Shown in pieces: positions 12,697-25,045 of a DNA stretch of 64,000 nt (its first letter is position 1; each line of letters opens with the position of its first letter). Both the position numbers and the translations under genes were made by a program. The stretch is from Delphinapterus leucas (lineage: Eukaryota; Chordata; Mammalia; Artiodactyla; Monodontidae). Under the pieces are notes generated by a model that saw only the letters and a program-made list of their open reading frames with translations, was not told the origin of the DNA and ran no database searches. Location: assembly GCF_002288925.2 (NCBI RefSeq), contig NW_022098094.1, forward strand, positions 881,865-945,864, written 5' to 3'.

Positions 12697-13225
12697 TCAC
12701 AGAGAAGAGAGTAGAATGGTGGTTACCAGGGCTTGGGGGAAGAAAGAAGGAGAGGAGGCGGTGTTTAGATACAGAGTTTTGGTTTTTCAAGGTGAAAACG
12801 TTCTGGAGATTGGTTGTACAACATTGAAGTTAACACTTCCGAACTGTACACTTGGAAATGGTCAAGGTGATACATTTTATGTTATGTGTTTGTTTTTTTA
12901 AAAAATATTTATTATTTATTTATTTATTTATTTTTTGCTGTGTCGGGTCTTAGTTGCAACACGTGGTATCTTCATTGCAGCATATGGGATCTTTCGCTGT
13001 GGCTTGTGGGCTTCTCTCTAGTTGTGGTGCACGGGCTCCAGAGCGTGGGCTCTGTAGTTTGCAGCACGTGGCCTTTGTTGCCCCCGCGGCATGTGGGATC
13101 TTAGTTCCCCAACCAGGGATCAAACCTGTGTCCCCTGCATTGGGAGAAGGATTCTTTACCACTGGACCACCAGGGAAGTCCCATGTTATATGTTTTTTAC
13201 CACAATTAAATTTTAAAAAAAAATT
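12697..13225 (+). mobile_element. old L1M 3' UTR, split by a SINE
   Basis: The left half (12697-12890) carries 'agagtagaatggtggttacc', 'ggtgaaaacgttctggagat' and 'gaactgtacacttggaaatgg'; the right half (13195-13225) completes it with 'accacaattaaattttaaaa'. This is the well-known 3' end of mammalian L1M elements. The SINE at 12891-13182 sits between and duplicates 'atgttatgtgtt'. Confidence 0.78.
12891..13182 (-). mobile_element. older, long CHR-type SINE nested in L1M
   Basis: Minus-strand start gggacttccctggtggtcca, B-box-like ggtttgatccctggttg, a ~290-bp body with 'agttgtggtgcacgggctcc' on the plus strand, and an ATTT-rich tail at 12900-12933. Imperfect 12-bp duplications (atgttatgtgtt 12879-12890; atgttatatgtt 13183-13194) flank it. 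More diverged than the young 200-bp copies. Confidence 0.9.
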
Positions 13226-13394
13226 ACAAGGGAAACCTACAAGAAGCAGAAATAATACTGAGATAATGGAATGGAAACATTTGGTTGAGCCGATAGAACT
13301 TGTCTTTAGGTAATTTCATTATGTTTTGGTCACCATATCATTTTAGTTACCATAGCAAATGATTTGCAGTTCATTTACTTATTCTTTCTAATAT

Positions 13395-14060
13395 TCATTC
13401 ATTCATTCAAAAGATAATTCATTGAACACCTGTCCTAGGGCACTGTATTATGCTGGGGCGATATTGATTAGCCACAGTAGTCCTGTTCCCAAACCCAGCG
13501 AGCTTACCTTCATGTGGAGGGAAAAGAGCCCTTAAAAGGGATCCTAGATATGGGATTCCTTGAGTGCAGTGGTTGTAGGCTGCAGGTGTGCGGCGGGATG
13601 TTTGGGCTACTTTTGTGCCTTAGAGATTCACTGATGTTCGGTTGACTGTTGAAAGCATGGGAGGGACTAGAAGAGAGCCCGGGCTGAGAACAAAGCCTCG
13701 TCTCACGTGACTCCAAGGCAAGACTGATCCAGGCCCAAGATGAGCCTGAGAAGGAGACCAGTGATGGATGGAGAGCATTCGAGTGAAACCAAGGGAAGCG
13801 AGGGTCTCACAAAATGAGGAGTGATCAGTAGTGACAAATGCTCTAGAGTAGTCAAGTCGGATGTACGAAAATTGTGCTTGGCTTTGCCGGCATGGGGGTC
13901 ACTGACCTTCCACAGGATGTGTCAGTGGAGGGAGGGGTGGGAATCAGGCTGAAGGGAGCTAAGGAGTGGGAGAGGGTGAGGGACCGGAAGCCAGGCATGT
14001 AGACGACATCTTTGAGAACGTGCCCTGGGACAAGGGGACAGTCAGGAGGTAAGGGTTTGG
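13395..14060 (+). mobile_element. ancient LINE-like repeat, fragmented
   Basis: Starts 'attcattcattcattc' with 'attgaacacctgtcc' and 'gcgagcttaccttcatg', and later has 'gacaaatgctctagagtagtc' and 'gtcactgaccttcc', in the order of an old mammal-wide repeat. The middle is too diverged to follow. Related pieces lie at 7.4, 51.4 and 53.7 kb. Exact family uncertain. Confidence 0.45.
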
Positions 14061-14963
14061 GTTGTTTTCTCAAAGGACATAATAGAGATGTATTTTGAGA
14101 CTATTAAACTAATATGTTTTCCCACATATTCTAATAAAGCATGTTTACTGGTTGCTGTTCAGTCCTTACAGCCTCAGGAAAGGGGGAAGGCAGGTGCCCC
14201 TGAAGTGGGGCAAGGAGGAACAGGCTTTTTCGTCTATTTTGGGAGGACGATCAGAGGGCAGCGGGGCGGCAGCATGGAGACACGTGTTCCCCAGCCCCTG
14301 CAGACGGGAGGCACTTGGAGGGAAAGTTGGGAGGAAGCGGCTTCCGCTTAGCTGTCTCTTTGGGATCACGGGTTTCTACTCGGCCACCGCAGTGTTATTG
14401 TCACACAGAGCACATGAGAGGGAGCCCCTTGACGAGGTGAGAAGAGCCCAGGGGGTCCTTTCCTGAGACATCCTGGCGTCCTCTGCGGCGTGGTAGCCAC
14501 ACAGAACTCCTCCTGAGTGCACGGCTATGGAGCTTGCCTGCAGGGGTTGAGGTAAAACAGCCAAGGTCCACAGGAAGGGCAGTGTAGACCGACTGGGAGA
14601 AAGATCTGGACTTCAGGGTGCGCCCAGCGACCAGGAGGGCCGAGGTGGGACTAACAGAGTCTAAGCCAACCACCAAGTCACGAGTGTGGACTGGAACACA
14701 TCCACCAGTTGGTTGGAGAATCTGAATCAGATGATACTGGGGCACCCGGGCCCTGAAAGATGGGGAGCCAGGGACTGGGGCAAGTAGCTGACTGTACAGA
14801 TCCCAGGGTCTGCTTCTCCAGCAAGACCCCAAAGGAAATCTGAGAAAAGGGTCTGATGAATATGACTATGTTCCCCAAACAGACTTTAAAATGTAGACTC
14901 ATCTAACCTCCCAGTTAAGTACTCGGGGAGGTTTGGATCAGCTTTAAGTTACTACAGAGCATC
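14061..14963. other. single-copy DNA, GC-rich
   Basis: A 143-codon minus frame (14401-14832) and a 104-codon plus frame (14152-14466) overlap; neither is recognisable. No repeat identified. Confidence 0.5.
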
Positions 14964-14980
14964 TATTCTTCATGTATCTT

Positions 14981-15196
14981 TTTTTTTTTTTTTTTTTTTT
15001 TTTTGCGGTACGCGGGCCTCTCACCGCTGTGGCCTCTCCTGTTGCGGAGCACAGGCTCCGGACGCACAGGCTCAGCGGCCATGGCTCACGGGCCCAGCCG
15101 CTCCACGGCATGTGGGATCTTCCCGGACTGGGGCACGAACCCGTGTCCCCTGCATCGGCAGGCTGACTCTCAACCACTGCGCCACCAGGGAAGCCC
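14981..15196 (-). mobile_element. CHR-type SINE, full length, young
   Basis: Same body as the other young copies, with a 24-base poly(T) at 14981-15004. The 17-bp duplication differs by one base: tattcttcatgtatctt (14964-14980) and tagtcttcatgtatctt (15197-15213). Confidence 0.96.
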
Positions 15197-15213
15197 TAGT
15201 CTTCATGTATCTT

Positions 15214-18200
15214 AATGTGACACATGTAACCTTGGGGTCCCCCTAAAATGGGGGGAGACCTGAGCACATTTAAACATTAATGAGGAGGATCCAAGTGAGG
15301 GAAGCCTATGAATATGGGACAGAAGTTTCAACCACATGCTATGAAATGCTGGTTACCAAAATATTAAATGTCTGACCCCAACCCTATCTCCCCCCAAACT
15401 AATCATTTTTTGAGCAATAAGTTGGAGACTTTCTCTCTGGGTCATTTTTCCATTTTGACATCATTGCTTCTGCTTTTCCCTGACAAACACTCTGAGCCCT
15501 GGCATCGTCTGTTCCAGGAGAAGGTGTCCTGCTTTGCATCTCGGTTGCTGGCAAAGATTCTGTCCAGGGAAATTCTGCTCCTTAACCTGTGCAAAGTCAG
15601 ACCTTCTTGGAGCAGATTTTTAAACACCCTCCCTCCTCAGAAGGCTGGTGGTGGGAAGTGATCGAGTCCGGCCGTGTTTCCTTGAGGATCATGAGTGAGC
15701 AGCTCTGCATCTTGCTGTCACAGCTTAGATAATTGGTCTGTGACTGTTCACAGTCCGTCAGCTTTTTGTGTTCAACCTCAAGGCAAGAGCAGCACAGGGA
15801 AGCACAGAGCACACCCATCCGTCTTGGCTGGGCTTCCCTCTTTCCTGGGTGTCCTTTCGTCCCAGGCCCTCAGGCTGTGACCTGAGAAGACCCAGCTGCA
15901 TCTTCTTTACCCTCAGTTCCATTACCCCGGTGCTTTCCCAGCCACAGGCCAGGAGGGGACTGACCACTCGATTCAAACCGCAGGGTCCAGTGATCCACCC
16001 CATCATCGGCCGTTACTCATCACTTGGGTGAGCGCCCTTGGAATCAGAGCAGGAGGCAGACAGGGGAACTTACGCTGCGCTTCTGACAGTGAAATCGTAC
16101 CCACCGTAGAAGGCCAGTTGAGATTCTTACCTGTGGAGCTCGCCCACAGCCCTTGCGTGACGTGCGTTATGCATCTATTACTTTACAAATATCGTGTCAT
16201 CGAAGACATGAAGAAAGCTTCTGAAAAACCTTTGTGAAAGAGGAACTGAAATGTAATAACCAAGTGCTGGTCTTTAAGAATGCTTCTAGATGACTTAAAA
16301 ATAGCCGTGAGGCAGTCTTGCTGAAGCAATTGGAAAACCTTAGGAGAAAGTCCTCAGACATTCCTTCAACAGTCCAGCTAGAGTCTTCCATGTAGCCCAA
16401 GGTCAGATGTGACAAGGGCTGACATGGGTTTCAGTCTGGCTTTGGCTTCAGCTTATTCTCTCCACCCCACACCCGTCTTCCTTCCACTCCCAGGGCTTGG
16501 GGCTCTGGCATCAGAAACAGAGACCGCAGCCTCACAGAGGCGGCCTGAGCAGCTCTCACTGCTCAGAAGGTCAGATAACCAAACACAAAGCTGTAGATCT
16601 GCTCTGCTTGTCTGATTTAAACCTGAAATAGAATTTGGTATTGACAGTGTTTCCTGAGGGACAGAACCTTAAGGATGAGCTCTCTTGTTTCTGGGTTTTC
16701 TAGAATTGGTTTTCTCATCTGATTAGATTTAAGACACAAAGGACCCCATATCCAGTGGTAAAGGAGTGTTTAGCCTGTGGTGGCAAAACAGTCACTCAGA
16801 TGATCACCTTTACACACCTGCACTTACGTGCCTATGGAGGATGAGGTTCTGGGTGGCCAAGTATTTACTGAGTTTGAACATTTTGGTGAAAAATAGGAGC
16901 CTAATCAGGTTGGTTGGTTGCTTCTAACTACGCTAGACAACTTAGGAAAAGAAAATGATGTGCTCAGGGCTTTAAATTCCTAGATTAAGATCTACAGAAG
17001 GAACCAAAAAGCTTCTCGACTGGCCCTGTAAGAAATCTTCCCTCCTGTAGCCAGAGGGCCTAGATTGCTGAAAATTAAGCCCAAGGCCTCATTTTAGGAG
17101 TGGTGAATTACAGCCCAAATTGAATTCCCAACTTCACAGCATCTCTTTTATTAAATTTAGGACATTTATTGGAAAGACATGGGCTTGGGAAGTTCAGCAT
17201 GCGTTTATAAGAGCAAATTCCTATGAAGCTAGGGATCTTGAGCCCTTAATTCTGGCATCCCTTTGCCTTCTTCACCCCTGCCTGAGAGGGTCAGTCCCCT
17301 TCTCATGACGCACCTCTGATGCCCCTACCCCATGTGCTTGCCCAGGAATATAGGCAAGATTGGTTCTACTCCTGTATTTCTGGTTGGGAAAACTGAAGCT
17401 CGCTTAAAATTTTGCATATTTTACATTGATTAAAATAGTACATGTATCTGTATAACCATCATTCCAGATAGCTAATCAGTCAAGCTAGTAACAGATAAAT
17501 AGTAAATTTCATTCGATTCTAAGCAGTGCATGTAACCACATCTAACAATAAATATTAAGTAAGAACAGCTCAAGTTACAAACTAAAAATGCTCTAAGTAA
17601 GTAAGGTTATAGCAAACCGCATTTAGAATATATCTGTGGTAAAATACATCAGAGCCTGCATTACAGAGAGTAAGTGAGATGTGTGGGAACTGACTTGCCC
17701 TTTTCTTCCATTAAAGGGCAGAGATTTTTTTGAAAAAAAGATGGTTCAATTTCCTCCCTCCAAGCTGCCTTTTTAAAATAACAAAACATAACACAACACA
17801 TATTTTGACACAACTCCACATGACTCAGAGGCCCTTCTTAAAATAAGACCAGACCACATTCATGGAGACTGAATCACCTCTAACCTTCCGAACTTGGTGA
17901 GGGTTACTAATCAGGATGTGTTTTCATTCCTCAGATAGTATGGGAAAGTTCTGATTTTGACAGTTAACCTACCATCCAGTCAATTATTTTTTCACTGGAG
18001 CTCTAAACAAATTTTGTTTTCTTTTCTCATCGCCTCACCGTGAATGAAAGACAACCCTTATAAAACTGTTTTTCAGTGTAAGACTGCTATCTCCAAAACA
18101 TAAATGATTCCTGAAATGATTTTAAAAAAAGAACAAAGTAGCTTATGAAAATATGTTATGTCCATATAATTTAGGACCTCCCTCAAGTTTTTCAGCCCCA

Positions 18201-18479
18201 AGAGACACATATTTCCTCTGAGTTAATTATGCCAGAAGACAGTTCCTTCTGCAGGACCAGGAAAACTTTTTGGTAAAAGTTAAGCACAAGTCAGCATTTT
18301 TCTTCTGATTAAAAATTGAGAGATGAAGGTGCACACCTCCCACGTACACACCAGTCTATACTGCATTCGCATTATGCAATAGCATCTGGTTGACATTTGC
18401 AGGATTCTGCACAAAAGCTTAAAGACCTGTGCGTTTAAGCAGAATAGCTCTAGTGTAGCAGGTCAATGAAGCTTAAACT
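15214..18479. other. repeat-poor single-copy DNA
   Basis: 3.3 kb with no clear mobile element. Overlapping short frames at 15368-16031 are unrecognised; 16.7-18.4 kb is AT-rich with almost no open frames. No gene signal I can defend. Confidence 0.5.
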
Positions 18480-18660
18480 TGAACTTAGAAGATCTGGATT
18501 TGAATCTTTTTTTTCCTGCCAGACTGTAGCTCTCGATTTCTTTATTTGAAAAATGAGGATGAATAACATTGACTTCTAATGTGCATAAAGCAGGCTTATG
18601 CATGTGGACATTGCTTCAGACCTTAAGGGCTGTCCACTTGGTCGATGTGATTGCTATTAT
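18480..18660 (+). mobile_element. MIR SINE fragment
   Basis: 'gaacttagaagatctggattt', then 'ctttatttgaaaaatgaggatgaataa' and a trailing 'gtgcataaagc' follow the MIR core order (gattc...ctgg, ...ttcctcatctgtaaaatggggataata). Weak but ordered. Confidence 0.55.
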
Positions 18661-20124
18661 ACCAGAGGATCCGGAGCTATCATGACTAACTGGCCTGAAC
18701 TCCAAAGGGACTGCTGTCTTTCATGCACTGAGTCAGTTTCCTTAGCGATGGGGCCCAGTAGATAAAGAATTGTAATCACTTCCTGTGCATGATGTCTTTC
18801 CCTCAATCGTACAATGAGTAACATTTATATCACTCATTTTTAAGCACTGGCCTACTTGAGAGCCCTGATTCCCCCACTGTTCTGGTTAAATCAGCCTCAG
18901 AATAGTGGCTTTGGCAGCTCAGCGCCTGAGCTTCAAGGCTCCCTAGCCCCTGGTCCACTCCCCCAGCCACACTTGAAGACATTCACACTTTGAAGGCAGA
19001 TCTTCTCTCTGACCCCCTCCCAGATACCCGACAGATTAAGTCACAGACCAGAGGAGAAAATGCTTCCCGAAATAGTCATCCTCCAGATGTGCCTGTATTC
19101 AGGGTCGGCCCCGGATGTCACATCCTGGTGGGAAATGACTGTGTGTGTTTTGTTCACATTCAAGGCCCTGTTGACAAAGCCGTGCTGCAGGTGTCCCCCT
19201 GAAATTGTCACACAGTGACCTTCCTTAGTCAAAAAGCACCATAAATATTATCTCGGGTCTCATCTCCTGCGCACATCTGAGAGTTTTGAAGAGGTCAGTA
19301 CCCTATTTCACTGAGATTTAAAAAACTCACCCTGTGGGTCAAATTTTAACAAGAACTGTAATAACAGCAAGCCCCTGTCTGGTGCCAACTTCCCGGTCTC
19401 ATGTCTTGAGTTTTTAATAGAGGGGCATCTTATCTGACGATCCAGGGTGCTAACTGATTTCCACTCCTTTCTCTTCCACCTGCCCTCCCCCACCTCCTGC
19501 CCACCCCCCATTTATGCAATTAAAGGAATCAGGGGGCATTTCAGCTCCCTTTTCCTGGAGGAAACTTTTTTCACAATCTTAACGTACTCAAAGGAAGATA
19601 AAAAAAAAAAAGCTGAAGTACACCACGCAAATACAAAGTAAATAAGTAAATGAAGAAAGGCCACTGTGGTTGTCGACAAGGATGCTGGGGAGCAGCCTGG
19701 CGGCTGAAACCGAGATAGGACCAGGCCCAAGGGGCCACATCTGGGAGGCTGAGTGTGTGAATGGGGCTGAGCTGGCCTCCCACACAACAGGAATTCCTCT
19801 GAAACTATGTGCTCTGTATGGGAGCACAGAAAAAAATGTGTTTAGAATATCACTAAGGAAACCCAGATACATTATCTTTGCCAGAGCACAAAAGACAGTT
19901 CAGTCAGTGACTGACTCAAAATGACTAGAACAGAGAACATGCGTTTAATGATGCTGGGGAAACAGGGAAATAGAAAAAAAGGACGGCCGCATTCTTTATG
20001 CCCGAACAAGAACAAGACGCCTTCCTTTCCCAGCACCAGGAGGCTTTCTGCTACACTTGTTCATGGCCCTGGCTGTTTGCAGGCAAAGAAGAATGAAAAG
20101 AAAAGCATTTCGGTCTTTCCACTC
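18661..20124. other. single-copy DNA, no gene seen
   Basis: Short unrecognised frames only. A pyrimidine-rich patch lies at 19465-19510 and an A-tract at 19601-19611. No mobile element identified. Confidence 0.5.
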
Positions 20125-20138
20125 AAAAAGGTTGCGGC

Positions 20139-20346
20139 GGGCTTCCCTGGTGGCACAGTGGTTGAGAGTCGCCTGCCGATGCAGGGGATGCGGGTTCATG
20201 CCCCGGTCCGGCAGGATCCCACATGCCGCGGAGCGGCTGGGCCCATGAGCCATGGCCGCTGAGCCTGCGCGTCTGGAGCCTGTGCTCCGCAACGGGAGAG
20301 GCCACAAAAGTGAGAGGGCCCCGCAACGCCCCGAAAAAAAAAAAAA
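20139..20346 (+). mobile_element. CHR-type SINE, full length, young
   Basis: One of two young plus-strand copies: head ggcttccctggtggcacag, B-box-like gggttcatgccccggtc, CpG-rich body, and a poly(A) tail at 20334-20346 that runs into the right duplication. Flanked by a perfect 14-bp duplication, aaaaaggttgcggc (20125-20138 and 20347-20360). Confidence 0.96.
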
Positions 20347-20504
20347 AAAAAGGTTGCGGCTGTCATAAATTTCTCTTTTAAATATCGTGATGTTTGTTCC
20401 TGCTATCACACCTGTCAACGCATTTTGTTTCAATATGGAGGACACAGTTTTAAGAGTATACTTTGACCTCAGAATTTTGAGAGCATGTTTTGACCTACAC
20501 TCTT

Positions 20505-20686
20505 TTTTTTTTTTTATTGGAGTTTAGTTGCTTTACAATGTTGTATTAGTTTCTGCTGTACAGCAAAGTGAATCCGCTATACGTATACATATATCCCCTC
20601 TTTTTTGGATTTCTTTCTCATTAGGTCACCATAGAGCACTGAGTAGAGTTCCCTGTGCTATACAGTAGGTTCTCATTAGTTATCTA
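20505..20686 (-). mobile_element. 5'-truncated L1, 3' end only
   Basis: Poly(T), then 'attggagtttagttgctttac' and 'ttagtttctgctgtacagc', the antisense L1 3' terminus. Flanked by 16-bp duplications differing by one base: tttgacctacactctt (20489-20504) and tttgacctccactctt (20687-20702). Confidence 0.93.
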
Positions 20687-20731
20687 TTTGACCTCCACTC
20701 TTATTCCAACAAAACACACTGTGTGTGCACT

Positions 20732-20732
<1 letters not shown>

Positions 20733-20762
<30 letters not shown>
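20733..20762. repeat. (GT)15 microsatellite
   Basis: Fifteen uninterrupted GT units. Confidence 0.97.
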
Positions 20763-20764
<2 letters not shown>

Positions 20765-21138
20765 AGAGTCCTAAATTCCATGGAGCAGTTTAGTTCCATT
20801 TTAATTCCAGTTAAATTTCAGCATTATAATAGCACAGCCAGTTCCTGTCTAAAAATAGGTTGAAATGTGTTTACATTTGTGAAGTTTGGGCAGTGATAAC
20901 TCCATGTGCGACATCTGTTAACAGATTACCGGCCATAAAAAGATGGCAGAAGCGATGGTTTCCTGCAACACGATGACCGCCCTGCTGTTCCCAAGGCACT
21001 GTCTCTCTTGCTGCCTGGGTGGGCCCGACTTCATATGGTCTCCGCTCAACTTCTTCTTCACGCTCCCCTGCGTTATTTCCTCTTTTGCTGTTGCATTTTG
21101 GTAGCAAAATTAAAAATTCAGGCTATTAAAATATAAAT

Positions 21139-21223
21139 CACTTTGTTTTAAAGCAGAAACTAACACACCATTGTAAAGCAATTATACTGCAATAAAGATG
21201 TTTAAATATATATATATATATAA
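21139..21223 (+). mobile_element. very short L1 3' terminus
   Basis: 'cactttgttttaaagcag', 'aaactaacacaccattg' and 'tactgcaataaagatgttt' are the last ~65 bp of the cetartiodactyl L1, followed by an (AT)n stretch at 21206-21222 in place of a plain poly(A). A duplication could not be made out safely. Confidence 0.85.
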
Positions 21224-22416
21224 AGATATTAATCCTTTTTAAAATGGTCAGCATGGAAGAGTCTGCAATCGGCTTCTTAATCTTCAGCAAAGTGACTCCG
21301 CTCACCTGAGTGAGGATCCCACACACCGAGGGAGGAATGTGAGCATTAGAAGTGATGGGGAAACTTTCTGTGGGCTCTTACAGTTCGTTGCTTGAAAAAT
21401 TTGGCCCTTTTAACACACAATTGTACATGGATATATCTTCACAGATCACACACATACTTTTTGATTTGATTGATTTTTTTTTTCTTTTCTGGCTGACAGC
21501 TTAAAGCAGATGTGGTTCTAGGAAACCAGTGAATATCTCCTGGGACTCCTCAATGGCCCAGACCTCAAAGCCACAGTAGAAACATTTGGCTCTTGTAATT
21601 GAGACACCTGGAGATCGATCTACATTATCGGCATGAATCACCCACCGCCTGGGTATAAAAGAAACCAGCACCTCAAAGTTTTTAAGCATAGACATAAAAT
21701 TCAGATTATCTAATGTGAGGGCTGAAGACTGAGTTAATTTTTAAGAAAATAAATAAATGAACCAGGACAATAAGGCAAATTCTGCAGATGGTAACAATTG
21801 CAAATAAGGGATTTCAAGACGTTTAAAAGCCTTGAACTGAAGACACTGTCTCTGTTTTCATTAACCCGTTCATTTTAAAGCATATATTAAGCATGTACAC
21901 TGTAACAGATACAATACTATTTGATACTCAAACACACATTGTTTAGTCTAGGAATTGCAGTAGATAATTCTGATACCCTCATTAAAAGTCTAAGTTCAAT
22001 ATAGCTAGAGGATAAATTACAGAAATTAAAAAAAGACACATTTTGTTTATAATCATGATCCATGGATTATAAAGGTGGTAGTTACATTATCTGAAGAGAG
22101 ACATATCATATATCACTAGATAGACAAGAGGCATAGTCTGACTTGGAGAAAAACTGAACATAGAGCAAAGAGAAGCACTTTTTAATGGGCCTTCACAGCA
22201 CTCAGTAGTCACTGTCTGAATACATTTGAAATAAACTTCAGATAACACACTTCATATTAAAGACCATGCAGAACAGAGGGTTTTATTACCATGCATTTAA
22301 TGGCATATAATTGCAAAATGGAGAATTTATACCAAAGCATTAAAAAATACCACTGGTTAAAACTATATTTTCTATGAAAAATACAAGGCACAGAGTCTCA
22401 AACAAAGATTCACTCA

Positions 22417-22459
22417 AGATTCTTTAGTTCTGACTTTAGTTCTTCTGAACTAAGAATCT
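22417..22459. repeat. small inverted repeat with repeated TTTAGTTCT units
   Basis: agattctttagttc (22417-22430) pairs with gaactaagaatct (22447-22459), one base unpaired, around a 16-base loop. The unit tttagttct recurs three times between 22423 and 22467. Probably local slippage. Confidence 0.6.
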
Positions 22460-22530
22460 TTAGTTCTTCTGACTCTGACAACGTCTTTTTCTAGATTAGA
22501 ACACAAAGTACTCAGACAGGCATAGGCTCC

Positions 22531-22566
22531 AAAATAAATAAATAAACGGATAATTAAATAAATAAC
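22531..22566. repeat. (AAAT)n simple repeat
   Basis: AAAT units with one short interruption. Confidence 0.9.
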
Positions 22567-24026
22567 TTTTTTAAAAAACCACAACTTGATTCCATTATTC
22601 TACTTAAGGCAAAACCAAGATTTCAAGATAAATTAACACTGCAGACCAGTCCAAGAATTAAATAGGCTTTTCATCACCCATCCTTCCTCTCTCCTGCCCA
22701 GGTTTCTGACTTTTTATGAGTATCTATTTTTACATTTGAGATCGGGTGAATTTTTATGAGAGTCTATTCGTATAAAGTAACAATAAAGATCAGTACCATA
22801 ATCTACAGGAGTTAATTTGGCATTTATGATATAAAACTGTCTGCAAAAAAACCCACCTCTAACCAGTACAAAAGTGTGCAGCCTAATTTACAGATGCAGT
22901 GATGGCATTTCTCTATTAACTTGCAAGGCAGCATTTTTCTCCTCTGAGGATCTATATTTTAGCCGGCTTGTTTTAGGATGAAAGGAAAATGCATATCTGC
23001 CATTTTATAGCAGGCAAAGAACAGACTACTAAAGGTGGGAGGGGTTAATATCAAGGATGGCAATTTCAGGTACACTTTATATATTATAATAATATAAAAT
23101 TAATTTTTGTAGAATGGATAAGAAACAGACACAACTCATGACTTTCTATGTCAGACTGACACCTCCATTACCTATAACGCATCATTATAAAAACAACGTC
23201 TTACAATTTCTGTCAATCTGAACAATCAGAACACGTATCACTGAACACGTGTATTCGTAACTCTCATTTAACTCGAATCGCATTGTGACTGTCATTTAAA
23301 AGTTAGACGATATATCCTAAAATAATATCAAAAACTGTTTAACAGCCATGATGGCAGAGGCCATAGAAAAGCAGCAAAGATACGCAGGCATGAACTGGCT
23401 GAAGGTTAGTCCTGCTGCCACCAGACTGGTCCTCAGATGGCTCTTGCAGCCCGCCTGCCTCGGGAACGGCGCTGGGAGAAGCAGGGAACGTGGCCAGGAT
23501 GCCCACATTCAAGGCCTCCTGCAGCTGCTCTTGGCTCTTTGTTCCTGGACAAGTAAATCCCTGAGATCCAGAGTAGAATCTTCAGGTGGCTGATAGGAAT
23601 AGGACACAGCTCACAATGTGACAAGCAGAATTACATCATCTTTATGACATGCCTGCCTGCATACCGTCCTTTAGCAGGAAGGTAAAGTCAGCAGAAACAA
23701 AACAAAACAAAAACATGAAACAACACACACCATCAGGTTTAGAGCTCTTTACTGTCCCCCTGCTCGGACCCTTCTGTGCTCCCCACACACAGCTGCGCAC
23801 GGCCCGTATTCCACATGTAAGTCCATCGGCAGGATTGCCCGCGGCGCAGGGGTGCCCAGGCCAAAGCCCGAGGCACGCAGCGCTTAGGGGAGCGGTTCCG
23901 TTTGTAGTCACCACAGGCCGCTCCGCTGGGAGTTCCCAGGTGTCCTCCAGGAAGGGAACTCCTAGGCTCCCAGGATGCCAGAATAACCCTGATCCACACC
24001 CAGAACTGGCCATGAGGATGGAAATA

Positions 24027-24350
24027 GAGTCGACCTTCCATATCCATGGGTTCCACATCCACGGATTCAACCAACTGCAGGTGGCAAATATTCAGAAAAA
24101 ATCAGCAAGTTCCAAAAAGCCAAACTTGAATTTGCCATGCACTGGCAACGATTTACATAACATTTTCATTGTATAAGGTGTTATAAGTAGTGCAGAGATG
24201 GCTTAAAGTATACAGCAGGAGGTGGGTAGGTTACATGCAAATACTACACCACTTTACATAAAAGACTTGAGATACTGGATTTTGGTATCTGGGCGGGGTG
24301 GGGGGAAAGTCTCATTACCAATCACCCTTGGATACTGAGGGATGACCGTC
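24027..24350 (+). mobile_element. Tigger/pogo-type MITE (MER2-like)
   Basis: 324 bp with inverted ends, gagtcgaccttccatatcc at the left and the reverse complement of ggatactgagggatgaccgtc at the right, each flanked by TA (24025-24026 and 24351-24352), as Tc1/mariner-pogo elements leave. Internal ordered segments 'ttccacatccacggattcaa', 'ttacatgcaaatactacacc' and 'ggattttggtatctgggc' match the Tigger/MER2 group. Non-autonomous, no transposase. Confidence 0.88.
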
Positions 24351-24499
24351 TATCTTGGTTTTATTATAAATTCTATCCAAAGACCCATAAGTAGGCTTTA
24401 ATCTACACTACTATTATCAGCTTTGTCTAATCTACCGTATGAAACAGTGAGGCCTTCAGGGCTTATAATAAGGCTAAAATTTGCTATTAACACAAGTAC

Positions 24500-24690
24500 T
24501 AGGGATAGGAATAGCTCCAGTTTTATGGGCTTTCCTGTCTCTGCCGCAACTACTTGGCTCTGCCCTGTGATGTAAAAGCAGTTTAGACAACATGAAAGTG
24601 ATTGAGTGTGGATGCATTCCAATAAAACTTTATTTACTTACTTCCAGGAACAAGATGGGTAGTACTTGGCCCCTAGACTGTGGTTCGCAG
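24500..24690 (+). mobile_element. hAT-type (MER1-group) MITE fragment
   Basis: Segments 'cctgtctctgccgcaactac', 'ggctctgccctgtgatg', 'ccaataaaactttatttac' and the end 'ctgtggttcgcag' follow an old mammalian hAT MITE. A second copy with the same order lies at 40.3 kb. Left limit approximate. Confidence 0.65.
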
Positions 24691-24892
24691 CCTTCTGCTT
24701 TGGGAAGATGAACTCCCCTGGCTTTGGCATCCGTAGGTACTGGGGCTGGCCTGGGAGGCCACAGCTCGCTGCTCATCAAATGTCTTCTTCCCCCAGGACT
24801 AGAACTGCTGCCATGCTCAAGGCCCCGCCCACTCTGCAGTCTGGGATGGTGGGGAACCAGCCTTCAACCCTGCAAATGATGAAATGCCCTGG

Positions 24893-25045
24893 GATGGTTC
24901 TCAAGGTAGGGTTCCCTGAACAAGCAGTTTCCACAAGATAACTTGTCAGAAATGCAGATTCTCTGGCCCCACCCACCCCTAAATCAGGAATCCTAGGTGT
25001 GGCCCAGCCTCTAGAGTGTGTGATTTCACAAGCCCTCCAGGGAGT
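24893..25045 (-). mobile_element. MER5A-type hAT MITE
   Basis: 'tggttctcaaggtagggttcc', 'agataacttgtcagaaatgc', 'agattctctggccccaccc' and 'cacaagccctccaggg' are the antisense MER5A order. Right end diverged; limits approximate. Confidence 0.78.

Larger units (their letters stand above)
21224..24026. other. AT-rich, repeat-poor single-copy DNA
   Basis: 2.8 kb without a clear mobile element apart from small simple repeats. Frames at 23348-23593 and 23649-24176 are unrecognised; the latter ends in the Tigger-like element. Confidence 0.5.

Noticed and set aside
20139..20346. Possible functional tRNA gene because of A and B boxes
   Set aside because: The sequence continues into a SINE body and poly(A) tail with target duplications; a cloverleaf is not preserved.
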